DNA of 30,706 nucleotides, taken from contig DKWX01000059.1 in assembly GCA_002491945.1 (NCBI GenBank), forward strand, positions 1-30,706. The letters run 5' to 3'. This document shows positions 21,265 to 29,698 of the stretch, one piece after another. The notes beneath the pieces are model-generated. The model did no database searches, was not told where the DNA came from, and was given only the letters and a program-made list of their open reading frames with translations. The DNA comes from Porphyromonadaceae bacterium UBA7141. GTDB lineage: Bacteria; Bacteroidota; Bacteroidia; Bacteroidales; Muribaculaceae. Each line of letters starts with the position of its first letter. Positions within the stretch are counted from its first letter, which is position 1. The position numbers and the translations under genes were made by a program.

Positions 21265-22665
21265 ATGCGGTCAGCAATGAGAGCAGTCCGAGACACTGCG
21301 GCTTCCGGTCGGTTTTCTTTTCCATTATTTCTGTTTATGATATTCAGTACAGCCGCCATGCGCAGTCTGCCGGCCTGCATAGCCGGCCGCGTGTTGCTTG
21401 CAGTAGTGTTGATAATCTGCGGCATGGCCGGAGCGGTGGCACAGCCCCCCGATGAGATCCGCAATCCCAATCTCGGCAATATACAGGATTTTGTGGCCGA
21501 TCCTTATGACCTGTTGTCGCGTGCCACGGAAAGTCACATCAATGAGCGCCTTTCTGAATTGCGCGAGGCCACGACCTGTGAACTTGCCGTGGCGATAATC
21601 CGCACCACAGGCAATCTCTCTGTCGAGGATTATGCCTACACCCTGTTCCGCCGCTGGGGGCTTGGCCGGGCCGACAATAATAACGGCGTGCTGTTTCTGG
21701 TGGCTCTTGACGACCGTAAGGTGCGCATCGAGGTGGGTTCCGGCGCCGAGGGGGCGCTTCCCGACATCACCTGTGGCAAAATAGTGCGCACGGCGGTCAT
21801 CCCGCCCCTTAAGGACGGCAATGTCAATCAGGCCGTGTCATCGGGTGTGAATATGATTTATGAGGTGCTGACGCAGCCGGCTGTGGCCGCCGAACTGCGC
21901 CACGGCCATACCGACACTGCGGCCGACCGCATCCGCGCCATCGACGGCCATACGATATGGAATTTCCTCTGGGTTACGGCCATCTGCGTCTTTGCCTTTA
22001 CGCTGGTGATGTTCTTTATCGACCTCTTCGTCTCGCGCAAGCGCGACAATTACCGTCGCGCGATGATATGGCGTGCCCATCTCTCCACATATTGGTGGGG
22101 CACGCTTCTCTCCTGCGGTCTGGCGCTTCCGCTGGCGCTGATAGCGCGGCATCTCTACCGGCATTCGCGCGAACTGCCTGAGATCTGCGATTCCTGCGGG
22201 GCCGGGATGCGCAAGCTGCCGGAGGATGCCGACAATGCCTACCTCTCTGCATCGCAGGATCTTGAGGAGAAACTCGGGACGGTGGATTATGACGTGTGGC
22301 TCTGCCCGGAGTGCGGCACTGTCGAGCGATTCCCTTATGTGGAGCATCAGTTGAAATACCGCAAGTGTCCCGACTGCGGCACTGTGGCGATGGGGCTGGT
22401 GATGGATAAGGTGGTGCAGCCTGCCACGACGCAGCGCGTAGGCCATGGCGAGCGGATATATCAGTGCCAGTTCTGCCACGCCACACGCCGCGAGGGGTAT
22501 GTGATTCCCAAGAAGGTCGACCCGGCGGCCGCGGCTATGGCTGCCGCCGCAATCGGCGCTGCAATCGGACGTGGCGGCAACGGCGGTGGCAACGGCGGCG
22601 GCCCGACTCCCGGCGGGTTCGGCGGGGGACATTCATCGGGTGGCGGGGCCACAGGAAGCTGGTAA
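21265..22665 (+). CDS. TPM-domain membrane protein with zinc-ribbon-like segment
   Basis: About 466 residues. Hydrophobic N-terminus (two runs within the first 60 residues, the second ending GAVAQ like a signal peptide). Then a TPM domain (about 75-200) with FVADPYDLLSRATESHINERL, CELAVAIIRTTGN and LFRRWGLGRADNNNGVLFLVALDDRKVRIEVGSG, its most conserved part. Two membrane helices follow (about 230-250 and 280-300). Next is a Cys-rich region with three further CxxC pairs (CDSC, CPEC, CPDC) and CQFC, probably zinc-binding. The tail is Gly-rich and ends in Trp. YgcG-like proteins of this plan have no firmly known role. Start at GTG 21262, ATG 21265 or a downstream ATG is possible. Confidence 0.82.
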   Translation: MRSAMRAVRDTAASGRFSFPLFLFMIFSTAAMRSLPACIAGRVLLAVVLIICGMAGAVAQPPDEIRNPNLGNIQDFVADPYDLLSRATESHINERLSELREATTCELAVAIIRTTGNLSVEDYAYTLFRRWGLGRADNNNGVLFLVALDDRKVRIEVGSGAEGALPDITCGKIVRTAVIPPLKDGNVNQAVSSGVNMIYEVLTQPAVAAELRHGHTDTAADRIRAIDGHTIWNFLWVTAICVFAFTLVMFFIDLFVSRKRDNYRRAMIWRAHLSTYWWGTLLSCGLALPLALIARHLYRHSRELPEICDSCGAGMRKLPEDADNAYLSASQDLEEKLGTVDYDVWLCPECGTVERFPYVEHQLKYRKCPDCGTVAMGLVMDKVVQPATTQRVGHGERIYQCQFCHATRREGYVIPKKVDPAAAAMAAAAIGAAIGRGGNGGGNGGGPTPGGFGGGHSSGGGATGSW

Positions 22666-22686
22666 ACTCAAAAATATATCTTAACA

Positions 22687-23490
22687 ATGAAGGTACATAC
22701 CAAGACATATATCATGCTTGCCTCAATGGCGGCGGGTGCCGCCCTTTGCGGCACACTCTCATCCTGCGGCAATGCCACAGCCGACGAGCAGTTTTTTTCA
22801 TTCGAGTCGTATTCTCTGTCGAAAGTGGCGGAGGGGGCCGATACGGATTCGCTCAGCAAGACGATGGTCGATTTCGACGGACGCTGGGAACTGACCTCGG
22901 AGGGTATAACCCCCGTCAAGGTAGGCGACCGCGATGTCACGGCGCTGTCGGATACGCTGGCCGTGCTGTCGTGTGTGGATTTCTCGTCGGGCACCCCCCG
23001 GATGGTGCTGCCGGAGTATCTGAAGGATTTGCCGCAGGAGAAGGCTTCGCCCGATACAGTCTCCCCCGGCTCGCGTATGGAACTCTCCACCACACTTGAT
23101 ATGCTTAGCCCGTTGGCGGCGGTGTTCCGCGTCTTCAGCTATGCCTATCCCGAAGGTGCGGCCCATGGGATGTATTCCACCCGCTATGTGAATTATGACG
23201 TTGTCGGCGGGCGCGTGCTTGATCTTTCGATACTCTTCAATCAGGGCTACGGGTCTAAGTTGCGCCAGATGATTCTGGAGCGGCTGAAGGAGTCGAAGTA
23301 TCAGTTGATAGTCGACGACGAGGAGGTGAACGTTCCGTCGAATTTCCGCATCACGGCGGATGGCATCGATTTCGTCTACAGTCTTTATGAAGTGGCTCCA
23401 TACAGTGACGGCGAACCGGTAGTCGGATTCCGCGCCTACGAACTTGCCGACCTTCTGAGCCCGACAGGCAAGACGCTGCTCGGACTCTGA
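22687..23490 (+). CDS. DUF3298-like lipoprotein
   Basis: A 267-residue lipoprotein. The lipobox LSSC puts the acylated Cys at residue 27. The C-terminal half has the DUF3298/RsiV-like pattern: FRVFSYAYPEGAAHGMYSTRYVNYD, then GGRVLDLSILFNQGY (the family's LDLSDLF equivalent) and a late GIDFVYSLYEVAPYSDG strand. RsiV relatives bind lysozyme or act as anti-sigma factors, but this protein has no anti-sigma region, so only the fold is claimed. It follows the TPM gene after 21 nt and overlaps the flippase start by one base (TGATG). Confidence 0.82.
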   Translation: MKVHTKTYIMLASMAAGAALCGTLSSCGNATADEQFFSFESYSLSKVAEGADTDSLSKTMVDFDGRWELTSEGITPVKVGDRDVTALSDTLAVLSCVDFSSGTPRMVLPEYLKDLPQEKASPDTVSPGSRMELSTTLDMLSPLAAVFRVFSYAYPEGAAHGMYSTRYVNYDVVGGRVLDLSILFNQGYGSKLRQMILERLKESKYQLIVDDEEVNVPSNFRITADGIDFVYSLYEVAPYSDGEPVVGFRAYELADLLSPTGKTLLGL

Positions 23491-24980
23491 TGGCACGCGA
23501 CGAGAACAGTTACGGCAATATCCTGCGCCGCATCGGGGCTTTCGGCGGGGTGCAGGTGTTCAATATATTCATCAGTCTGCTGCGCGGGAAGTTTGTGGCT
23601 CTCTTTCTGGGGCCCGACGGCATGGGTGTTTCCGCGCTCTATAATTCTTCGGCAGCCACAATCCAGCAGCTGTGCGGCCTCGGGCTTAATCTTGCGATGG
23701 TCAAGGAGGTGGCGGCGGCTAAGGATAGTCCGGCGCGTTTGCGCCGTGTGCTGTCTGTGACAGTGCGTATGTTGCTGGCCACGGTGCTTCTCGGTGCTGT
23801 GGCCTGCGCTGCGTTAGCCCCGTTGTGGAGCCGCCTTACGTTTGGCGACGGCTCGCAGACATGGAGTTATGTGTGGCTGTCGCTGTTTGTGGCTCTCTCG
23901 ATTGCGGGAGCCGGTTATCTGGCCCTGCTGCAGGGGCTTGGGGAGGTGAAACGCCTGTCGAAGGCTTCGCTGGTGGGTGGACTGACCGGACTCTTTGTCG
24001 GCGTGCCGCTTTACCGCTGGTTCGGCGTGGCGGGGATTGTGCCGGCCATGATACTGCTGGCGCTCTCTACGTTTGTGTTCTATTACGTCGGCTTCCGGCG
24101 TGTTCGCGACAGCGCATGTCGCGGCGTGGAGGCCGGGGCGGTGTCCGGTGGGGATGACTCCGCGGCGGGGGAGGCGGCGCGCCTGATTGTGCGGCGGCTT
24201 GTCTCGTTGGGATTTATCCTGCTTGTGGGGTCGCTGGTGGGGACGCTCGTCGGTTATCTGATCAATCTGTATATCCGTTCGGAGGGTTCGGTCGAGGATG
24301 TGGGGCTGTTTCAGGCTGCAAATTCCATCACCAATCAGTATGTGGGATTGATTTTCTCGGCGCTGGCGCTCGATTATTTCCCGCGTCTGTCGGCAATCTG
24401 CCATGACGGCGTGCGACTGCGGGAGGTGGTCAACCGGCAGACGGAGATTGTGATGCTCGTGGCCACACCGCTGATAATATTGCTTATAGTCAGTGCGCCG
24501 CTGATAATCCGGGTGCTTTTCACCACGGAGTTTCTTTGTGTGATACCGCTGATGAGGTGGATGGGATTCGGTATGCTGGTGCAGGCGCTGGCGTTCCCGC
24601 TGGGATATATCTATGTGGCCCGAGAAGACCGCCGTGTCTACGTCTGGATGGAGTGCGTGTGGGCCAATGTCTGCTGGCTGGGATGCACGGTCCTGTTCTA
24701 CAGCTTGTTCGGGTTGACCGGACTCGGGATGAGTCTTGTGGCCCGTGGGGTGGTCGACCTTGGCATCAATTATCTGATTTGTGTGCGGCGCTACGGTTTC
24801 GGTTACACCGGGGGCGCGTGGCTTCATGTGGCGGCGGCGATGCTGCTGGGGGGAGGCGCGTTTCTGCTGTCGCTGTTTGTCGGGGGATGGCCGGGCTATG
24901 CCGGCATGTGCATTCTTCTGCTGCTTTCGCTGCTCTGGACATGGCGCGGCCTTCGCCGCGGCCTCCGTGGCGAAGCGTGA
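23490..24980 (+). CDS. Wzx-type polysaccharide flippase (MATE/MOP superfamily)
   Basis: Flips lipid-linked oligosaccharide units across the inner membrane for O-antigen or capsule assembly. 496 residues and about 12-14 hydrophobic segments. The first 45 residues (GVQVFNIFISLLRGKFVALFLGPDGMGV) carry the RGK...LGPxGxG signature of Wzx/O-antigen translocases. Pairs of helices cover the rest, with a charged loop at about 210-230. It overlaps the lipoprotein gene by one base and ends one base before the convergent glycosyltransferase gene, with no terminator between. Glycan genes around it support the role. Confidence 0.88.
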   Translation: MARDENSYGNILRRIGAFGGVQVFNIFISLLRGKFVALFLGPDGMGVSALYNSSAATIQQLCGLGLNLAMVKEVAAAKDSPARLRRVLSVTVRMLLATVLLGAVACAALAPLWSRLTFGDGSQTWSYVWLSLFVALSIAGAGYLALLQGLGEVKRLSKASLVGGLTGLFVGVPLYRWFGVAGIVPAMILLALSTFVFYYVGFRRVRDSACRGVEAGAVSGGDDSAAGEAARLIVRRLVSLGFILLVGSLVGTLVGYLINLYIRSEGSVEDVGLFQAANSITNQYVGLIFSALALDYFPRLSAICHDGVRLREVVNRQTEIVMLVATPLIILLIVSAPLIIRVLFTTEFLCVIPLMRWMGFGMLVQALAFPLGYIYVAREDRRVYVWMECVWANVCWLGCTVLFYSLFGLTGLGMSLVARGVVDLGINYLICVRRYGFGYTGGAWLHVAAAMLLGGGAFLLSLFVGGWPGYAGMCILLLLSLLWTWRGLRRGLRGEA

Positions 24981-24981
24981 T

Positions 24982-27042
24982 TCAGAAGACGATATCCCGG
25001 AATGGGCGTCCGCCGGTTTCGGCCGCGAAACGCGGGAATCCTGTCGGATACATCAGACCGGTGCGGAGACGCACCACCCTGTCGGCCCCCATGATGAGCT
25101 GCTGGTCGACGAAAGTCTTGAGCCATGCGCGGCGCAAATCATTCTGCCCGGTATCGGATGCGGCCGGGCCGAGGTCGATATTGCTGACGGGTCCGTCGAC
25201 GGTGTATATGCGGGGGGATAGGGTGCGGGCGTAATCCAGAAATTTTTTGCTGTCGGAAGTGAGGAGAAGGCTGGTGCCTGAGGGCATCTCGTCGAGGAGC
25301 CGCAGTAACTCGTGCCCGGTCTTTTCCATCAGTTCCTGCTGTCCGGCCGGCGGCAGAGGCTGTGTCAGCCAGTCGGTGAAGTCGCCGAGCAGTGTCAGGA
25401 ATCGGGTTGTGGCGCTCCAGTACCCTTTGCCGAGGCGCTGTCGGTGGTATGCGGCCTCCCGCTCCACGATCGGAGCGGGGCGGAATACTTCGGCATATAG
25501 CCGGGCATAGTCGCCCCGGGCGTAGTCGGCGTTGGTGTATAGGTGCAGCTGTCGCGGCATGGCCGCGATGGCCGCGCGGATGCGCCGGCGTGCCTGTCGG
25601 TCGGGGATATCGTCGGCCACTGCCGGCCGGGCCAGACGCAGGTCGCGGCAGATGTCGGCCGCCGCTATCCGCCAGTCGAATGTGGCGGGGAGGTAGTAGT
25701 CGGTCAGCGGAAAGGGGTGGGTCCAGTGGATATGGAAGGGGATGCCGCGCCGGCGGCATTCCGCATAGGCGGTGAGTATCCCTCTCATTCTGTCGGTGAT
25801 TCCGCCGTGGTGGATTTCACCGTCAAGCATCATTATCACTCCGGCGGGAGGTTCGCATTCCGCATCGGCGGCTGTCGTGTAGAGGCGTTTGCGTAGCTCC
25901 TCTTCGGGGGTGTCGGGAGCCGGGAACCCGGCGCGTGCGGCGGCATCGCCGTGTCGGTAGGCCGCTTCGCGGCGTGCGGCCGCAATGGCGCGTCGCAGAG
26001 GCGCGGCGAGGGGTATGAGCCTGTCGGCGAGACGCAGAATCCGCATGGTGGCTGCGGTGGGCAGACGGTAAAGGCGCAGATATCCGGCGCCGGCGTCGGC
26101 CGGCAGACCGATGGAGGCGAGAGCTTCGCGGCATTCGCCGATAAGGCGCATGGCGCGGTCGCGGTCGGCGGTCGGGAAGTGCAGCCGATTGAGCAGACGC
26201 ATGGCGTCGAAGATGCCGTGCAGCAGCTGGCGGCGCATGAGTCTCAGCTCTTCTTGATCCACTCCGCCGGCAGCTGTTGTGACGCCGGATTCATCGGGCG
26301 GCGGAATCAGCATCTGCGTCAGGGCGAGGTTGTTGAGAAGGTAATCGAAGAGGCGCGGCGAGGGACGTCGGGTGATTGAGTCGGGGTTGGCGCGATAGAA
26401 GTATGACACGCGGCAGAGGGCGACGCTGCGCGCGCGGCAGAGCAGCTGGCGTGTCAGAAGTTCGTCGGCGCATGAGTATGTGATTGAGTCATCGGTCTCG
26501 GCATATGTTCGCAGATACAGGGTGCGGTCTATCAGACCGCCGTTGCACCCGATTCGCCAGCCGTCGAGAGTGTGTCTCACCATCTCCCGCCCCGCGTGCG
26601 GGCGCTCGTATAGTGCTTCGGGAGTGGGGAACAGGGGGGTGCGGCTCCCCATGTCGCACATGGTGGGATAGATGATGTCGGAGCCTGTGGCGGCGCGGAG
26701 TTCGAGAAGTCGCTCCAGGTAATCCGGCGGTATCGTGTCATCTGCGTCGAGCGGTGCTATGAGTGTCTCTGTCTCTTCCTCCCCGGGGCGGGGGGCGTCC
26801 TCCCCGATAATGGCGAGACGGCGCGGACGGTAGGCGCTGCCGGAGGGTTCCGGAGTGCGCAGAAGGCGTATGCGTGGGTCGCGGGCCGCATAGGCGGCCG
26901 CTATGGCATGGGTGGCATCGGTCGAACAGTCGTCGGCCACGGTCAGTACCCAGTCGCCGATTGTCTGGGCGAGGATACTTTCGATGGCCTCGGCTATGTA
27001 TGGTGCGGCGTTATATGCCGGCATTACGAATCGGATGGTCAT
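24982..27042 (-). CDS. Two-domain glycosyltransferase: GT2 fused to a putative GT-B fucosyltransferase-like domain
   Basis: 686 residues. N-terminal GT-A domain (1 to about 330): MTIRFVMPAYNAAPYIAEAI, ADDCSTDATH and PLDADDTIPPDYL (DADD at 99-102, metal site). A helical linker (330-395) follows. The C-terminal domain (about 401-686) opens with MLDGEIHHGGITDRMRGILTAY, like the GGLADRLRG opening of NodZ/O-fucosyltransferase-type GT-B proteins. It ends with LLLTSDSKKFLDYA, FVDQQLIMGADRVVRL and MYPTGFPRFAA, matching their nucleotide-sugar-side motifs. Probably bifunctional, adding two sugars in turn. The fucosyltransferase relation is by pattern, so the donor is not claimed. Starts 4 nt after the LysE-fusion stop. 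Confidence 0.78.
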   Translation of the reverse strand: MTIRFVMPAYNAAPYIAEAIESILAQTIGDWVLTVADDCSTDATHAIAAAYAARDPRIRLLRTPEPSGSAYRPRRLAIIGEDAPRPGEEETETLIAPLDADDTIPPDYLERLLELRAATGSDIIYPTMCDMGSRTPLFPTPEALYERPHAGREMVRHTLDGWRIGCNGGLIDRTLYLRTYAETDDSITYSCADELLTRQLLCRARSVALCRVSYFYRANPDSITRRPSPRLFDYLLNNLALTQMLIPPPDESGVTTAAGGVDQEELRLMRRQLLHGIFDAMRLLNRLHFPTADRDRAMRLIGECREALASIGLPADAGAGYLRLYRLPTAATMRILRLADRLIPLAAPLRRAIAAARREAAYRHGDAAARAGFPAPDTPEEELRKRLYTTAADAECEPPAGVIMMLDGEIHHGGITDRMRGILTAYAECRRRGIPFHIHWTHPFPLTDYYLPATFDWRIAAADICRDLRLARPAVADDIPDRQARRRIRAAIAAMPRQLHLYTNADYARGDYARLYAEVFRPAPIVEREAAYHRQRLGKGYWSATTRFLTLLGDFTDWLTQPLPPAGQQELMEKTGHELLRLLDEMPSGTSLLLTSDSKKFLDYARTLSPRIYTVDGPVSNIDLGPAASDTGQNDLRRAWLKTFVDQQLIMGADRVVRLRTGLMYPTGFPRFAAETGGRPFRDIVF

Positions 27043-27046
27043 GGCG

Positions 27047-28705
27047 TCAGATGCGGATGAGGCGTAGGGTGGCTGAGAGGTGGGGAAAGTTGAGGAGGAG
27101 TGTCTGTTGGACGGGGAAGGCCTGGGCAGAGAGACCGTCGGTCATGGCGACACCTTCGGAGTCGTGCCATACGAGGCGGTAGGTGAATGGTATGCCTGTG
27201 GGGTGCAGTTCCCCTTTGAGCATTCCCGGTGCCCATTCGCGGGGATTGGTGGCGGCTCCGTCGAGGTATACAAGTTCGTAGACTCCGTCGGGGCGGTGTA
27301 TGATAGCCAGAGTGTAGTCCCCCCCTCGGCGTGCGAGGTTCTGGTCAAGGTTCCAGTCGAGTATGCGCCAGCGCCCTTCGACGGGGTCGGAGCTGAGGCG
27401 GCATCGTTCGTAGATTTCGGTCATGGAGAGGTGAGCGCGCGGTGGAGCGGGTGTATAGGCCACGCGCGCGTAGGTGATGGCGATTTCCGAGGATTCGTCG
27501 GCGGGAGTGATGCTGATGTCTGTCACGCGGAGGGGGGCGTGGAGCGGGATGCTGATGAGCGGGTGCAGAGTGCGGTCGCCGGCCATAAGGGTGAGTGCCG
27601 CCTGATTGATTGACAGGCGGTAGTGGTTGGCCCCTCCATGCAGGTTGACGCCATCCGATAGTTTTTCCGATGTGATGTGCGTGGGAGAAATATAAATGCC
27701 TCCGGAGTGGGAGGCATCGCAGATGAGGGCCGCTTCAGGCCCTATGGGGGTGGGGGAGTGGTGGGTCAGACTGACGCGCAGTGTCAGTGTGTCGGTCTGT
27801 TGGCGAGACTCCGGCGCGTCGCTTCCGGCGGGGGAGGCCTGGGAATCGGCCGACTGGCATATCATGGTGATCTGCCAGGGTGGCAGAGTCGGTTTGCCGA
27901 ACGACGGACGGATGCCGGGGTGAGAGAGCCTGAAGTCGAGCTGCGCCTCACTGCTCCCCTGGAGATTGAAGCTTACGCAGGGGGATGGCGCGGATGGGTC
28001 GGATGGGTCCGGACGGTGGTAACGGTGGAGTAGCGGGGAGGCAGCGTTGGCATTATGGGATGTAAGCCCCATTATGCTACCGGCGATTCCGACTCCCGCG
28101 AAGCAGAGTATTACCACGCCGATGGTGATGTTCATTATCTTCATTGAGCGCATGTTGAAGCGAGAGCGCACTTTCTCGATGGCGTAGGTGATTCCGAACC
28201 ACCACCCTAATGCACCGACGGCAATGAATAGATACCCGACTGACTGAGCCCATCCCGGGATGTCGGGTGAAGTGAAGTTGAAACGGGCGAACAGACCGAT
28301 TATCAGAAAGATTATCAGCGGGTTGGAGAATGTGAACAGGAATCCGCCAAGTATGTTTTTCTTCATCGATACCTCCTGCGGCACGGGTCTCCGCATCGGC
28401 GACGACGGGTCTTTGCGGAATAGATAGATTGAGAATGCTATCAGTACGATGCTGCCGATGAGCTGGATTACGTTCTGGTTTCTCTCGATGAAGTCTTCGA
28501 TAAACGAGAGGCCGAACCCTGTCAGCAGACAGTAGAACATATCCGATATTGCGGCCCCGATCCCGGTGTAGAACCCTGCGTGTCTCCCTTTGTCGAGGGT
28601 GCGCTGTATGCAGAGTATCCCTACCGGCCCCATCGGGGCCGATATGAGAACACCCACGGCGATGCCGCGCCATATCATGTAAAGTATACTTTCGAGAGGG
28701 GTCAT
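27047..28705 (-). CDS. LysE-family exporter fused to a C-terminal domain of unknown function
   Basis: 552 residues, about 340 more than a plain LysE/RhtB exporter. Residues 1-213 are a LysE translocator: six hydrophobic segments (about 11-33, 42-66, 82-97, 117-140, 155-175, 193-213) and the ISAPMGPVGILCIQRTL motif at 21-37. A Pro/Ser-rich linker (215-245) leads to a beta-rich domain (about 245-552) with two parts, the second containing EGRWRILDWNLDQNLARRGGDYTLAIIH and MLKGELHPTGIPFTYRLVWHDSEG. The start is the ATG at 28705; the open frame to 28918 overlaps the lipoprotein and has no membrane signal. ATGA overlap with that gene. Exported substrate unknown. Confidence 0.8.
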   Translation of the reverse strand: MTPLESILYMIWRGIAVGVLISAPMGPVGILCIQRTLDKGRHAGFYTGIGAAISDMFYCLLTGFGLSFIEDFIERNQNVIQLIGSIVLIAFSIYLFRKDPSSPMRRPVPQEVSMKKNILGGFLFTFSNPLIIFLIIGLFARFNFTSPDIPGWAQSVGYLFIAVGALGWWFGITYAIEKVRSRFNMRSMKIMNITIGVVILCFAGVGIAGSIMGLTSHNANAASPLLHRYHRPDPSDPSAPSPCVSFNLQGSSEAQLDFRLSHPGIRPSFGKPTLPPWQITMICQSADSQASPAGSDAPESRQQTDTLTLRVSLTHHSPTPIGPEAALICDASHSGGIYISPTHITSEKLSDGVNLHGGANHYRLSINQAALTLMAGDRTLHPLISIPLHAPLRVTDISITPADESSEIAITYARVAYTPAPPRAHLSMTEIYERCRLSSDPVEGRWRILDWNLDQNLARRGGDYTLAIIHRPDGVYELVYLDGAATNPREWAPGMLKGELHPTGIPFTYRLVWHDSEGVAMTDGLSAQAFPVQQTLLLNFPHLSATLRLIRI

Positions 28706-29268
28706 TTGAAGTCGTTGATGATGTAGCCGCCCAGTGTCGTGGGGTGACAGGCGTAGCGTCGCAGACCGTATTGCCGTTCGCCGCTGAGGGCCGGACCGAC
28801 GGTGGGCGCCCCGGCTCCCATCGTGACGTCGTAATGCGATTCGCATACGGGGCATACGGCCTCGTATGTGGTCGGGTCGATGGTCACGCGGATGGTCGGG
28901 GATTTTTCTACCGGGCAACTGAGGTCGTAGGCCAGCGGTACGGCTGTCTGTAGTTCGAAAGGGTCCATCCCTTCGATCAGCAATACGCCGCCATAGCCTG
29001 TGGCGGCACCGTCTTTATAGGCGAATCCTGCGGGTTCTACGGCGCTTCCTGACTGGCATATGAAGCGCTGCCACGAGCCGAAGCCGCTGACGCCGTAGGT
29101 GTTCCATAACCCGGGGTTGGAGAGGTCGATGTATACGGGGTAGGACGGTATGCGGGAGTCGTTGACTGTCTCGCAGCCGGTTGCGACTGTGAGGAGGATT
29201 GTGGCGAGGAGGGCCGGTAATGTGAGCCGTCGTCTCTTAGTGGCGGGGCGGCGGGGTGGATTACTCAT
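28702..29268 (-). CDS. Rieske-like lipoprotein with non-canonical cysteines
   Basis: A 188-residue lipoprotein: basic n-region, hydrophobic core, lipobox TGC with acylated Cys32. The second half resembles a Rieske fold: AYDLSCPVE (Cys118), then AVCPVCESHYDV (Cys139, Cys142, His145), GAGAPTVGPA (the flexible loop) and LRRYACHP (Cys174). In a true Rieske protein the ligands are CxH and CxxH. Here the first is CPV and the second CPVC, so both histidines are missing. Start ATG 29268 lies within the end of the upstream SRPBCC gene (8-nt overlap); ATG 29295 is possible. It overlaps the LysE-fusion gene by ATGA. Related Bacteroidales lipoproteins are known but not characterised, as far as I recall. 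Confidence 0.7.
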   Translation of the reverse strand: MSNPPRRPATKRRRLTLPALLATILLTVATGCETVNDSRIPSYPVYIDLSNPGLWNTYGVSGFGSWQRFICQSGSAVEPAGFAYKDGAATGYGGVLLIEGMDPFELQTAVPLAYDLSCPVEKSPTIRVTIDPTTYEAVCPVCESHYDVTMGAGAPTVGPALSGERQYGLRRYACHPTTLGGYIINDFK

Positions 29269-29698
29269 AGCGGAGTTTGCCGAGCATGTCTGCAAACTGG
29301 TCGGCCATCTTCTGGAGAGTGCCTCCGATCATGGGTTTGAGCATGGCGGGGATGGCGATGTCGATTGCTACTGCGGCCTCGGATGCTGCTGCGGCGACGG
29401 CTGTGAGTTCGAGCTTCATTTTCAGGGGGACGGGGGCTCCTTCGCCGGTCAGCTCGATCAGTGTGGGGCGCTCGCGGCGGGTCATGCGCATGGTGAGTTC
29501 GCCGACGGGACCGGCGGGGAAGGTTATGGTCTGGTCGGTGACGCGTACGGCGTCAAACATCTCCCGTTTGTCGGCCGGAACGGCTGACTCGGGGATGCTC
29601 TCGAGGAGCTGACGGAGATTGGATAGGTCGGAGAGCTTGTCGAATACGGCCTCTGCGGGGGCCGGAATCTGCTGGGTATGTGATTTATAAAGTGCCAT
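29261..29698 (-). CDS. SRPBCC (START-like) family protein
   Basis: A 145-residue soluble protein with no signal peptide and a helix-grip (START/Bet v 1) pattern: SHTQQIPAPAEAVFDKLSDLSNL at the start, a beta-rich centre (TITFPAGPVGELTMRMT, LIELTGEGAPVPLKMKLELTAV) and a long C-terminal helix (MIGGTLQKMADQFADMLGKL). The fold binds hydrophobic ligands in a central cavity; no ligand is implied by the sequence. A-rich AAAAAAAGAAAAAAATGG at the start codon serves as the initiation region. It is 109 nt downstream of pyrE and overlaps the lipoprotein gene by 8 nt. Confidence 0.83.
   Translation of the reverse strand: MALYKSHTQQIPAPAEAVFDKLSDLSNLRQLLESIPESAVPADKREMFDAVRVTDQTITFPAGPVGELTMRMTRRERPTLIELTGEGAPVPLKMKLELTAVAAAASEAAVAIDIAIPAMLKPMIGGTLQKMADQFADMLGKLRYE

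Noticed and set aside
21098..21325. N-terminal 76 residues of the longest dgt frame
   Set aside because: This stretch includes both divergent promoters and has no similarity to dGTPases; treated as non-coding.
23814..24827. 337-residue minus strand open frame opposite the flippase
   Set aside because: His/Arg/Gln-rich product typical of an antisense membrane-protein frame; the + strand has clear Wzx signatures.
28706..28918. 71 extra residues at the N-terminus of the LysE-fusion frame
   Set aside because: Arg/His/Pro-rich and fully inside the Rieske-like lipoprotein gene; the LysE fold starts at the ATG overlapping that gene's stop.
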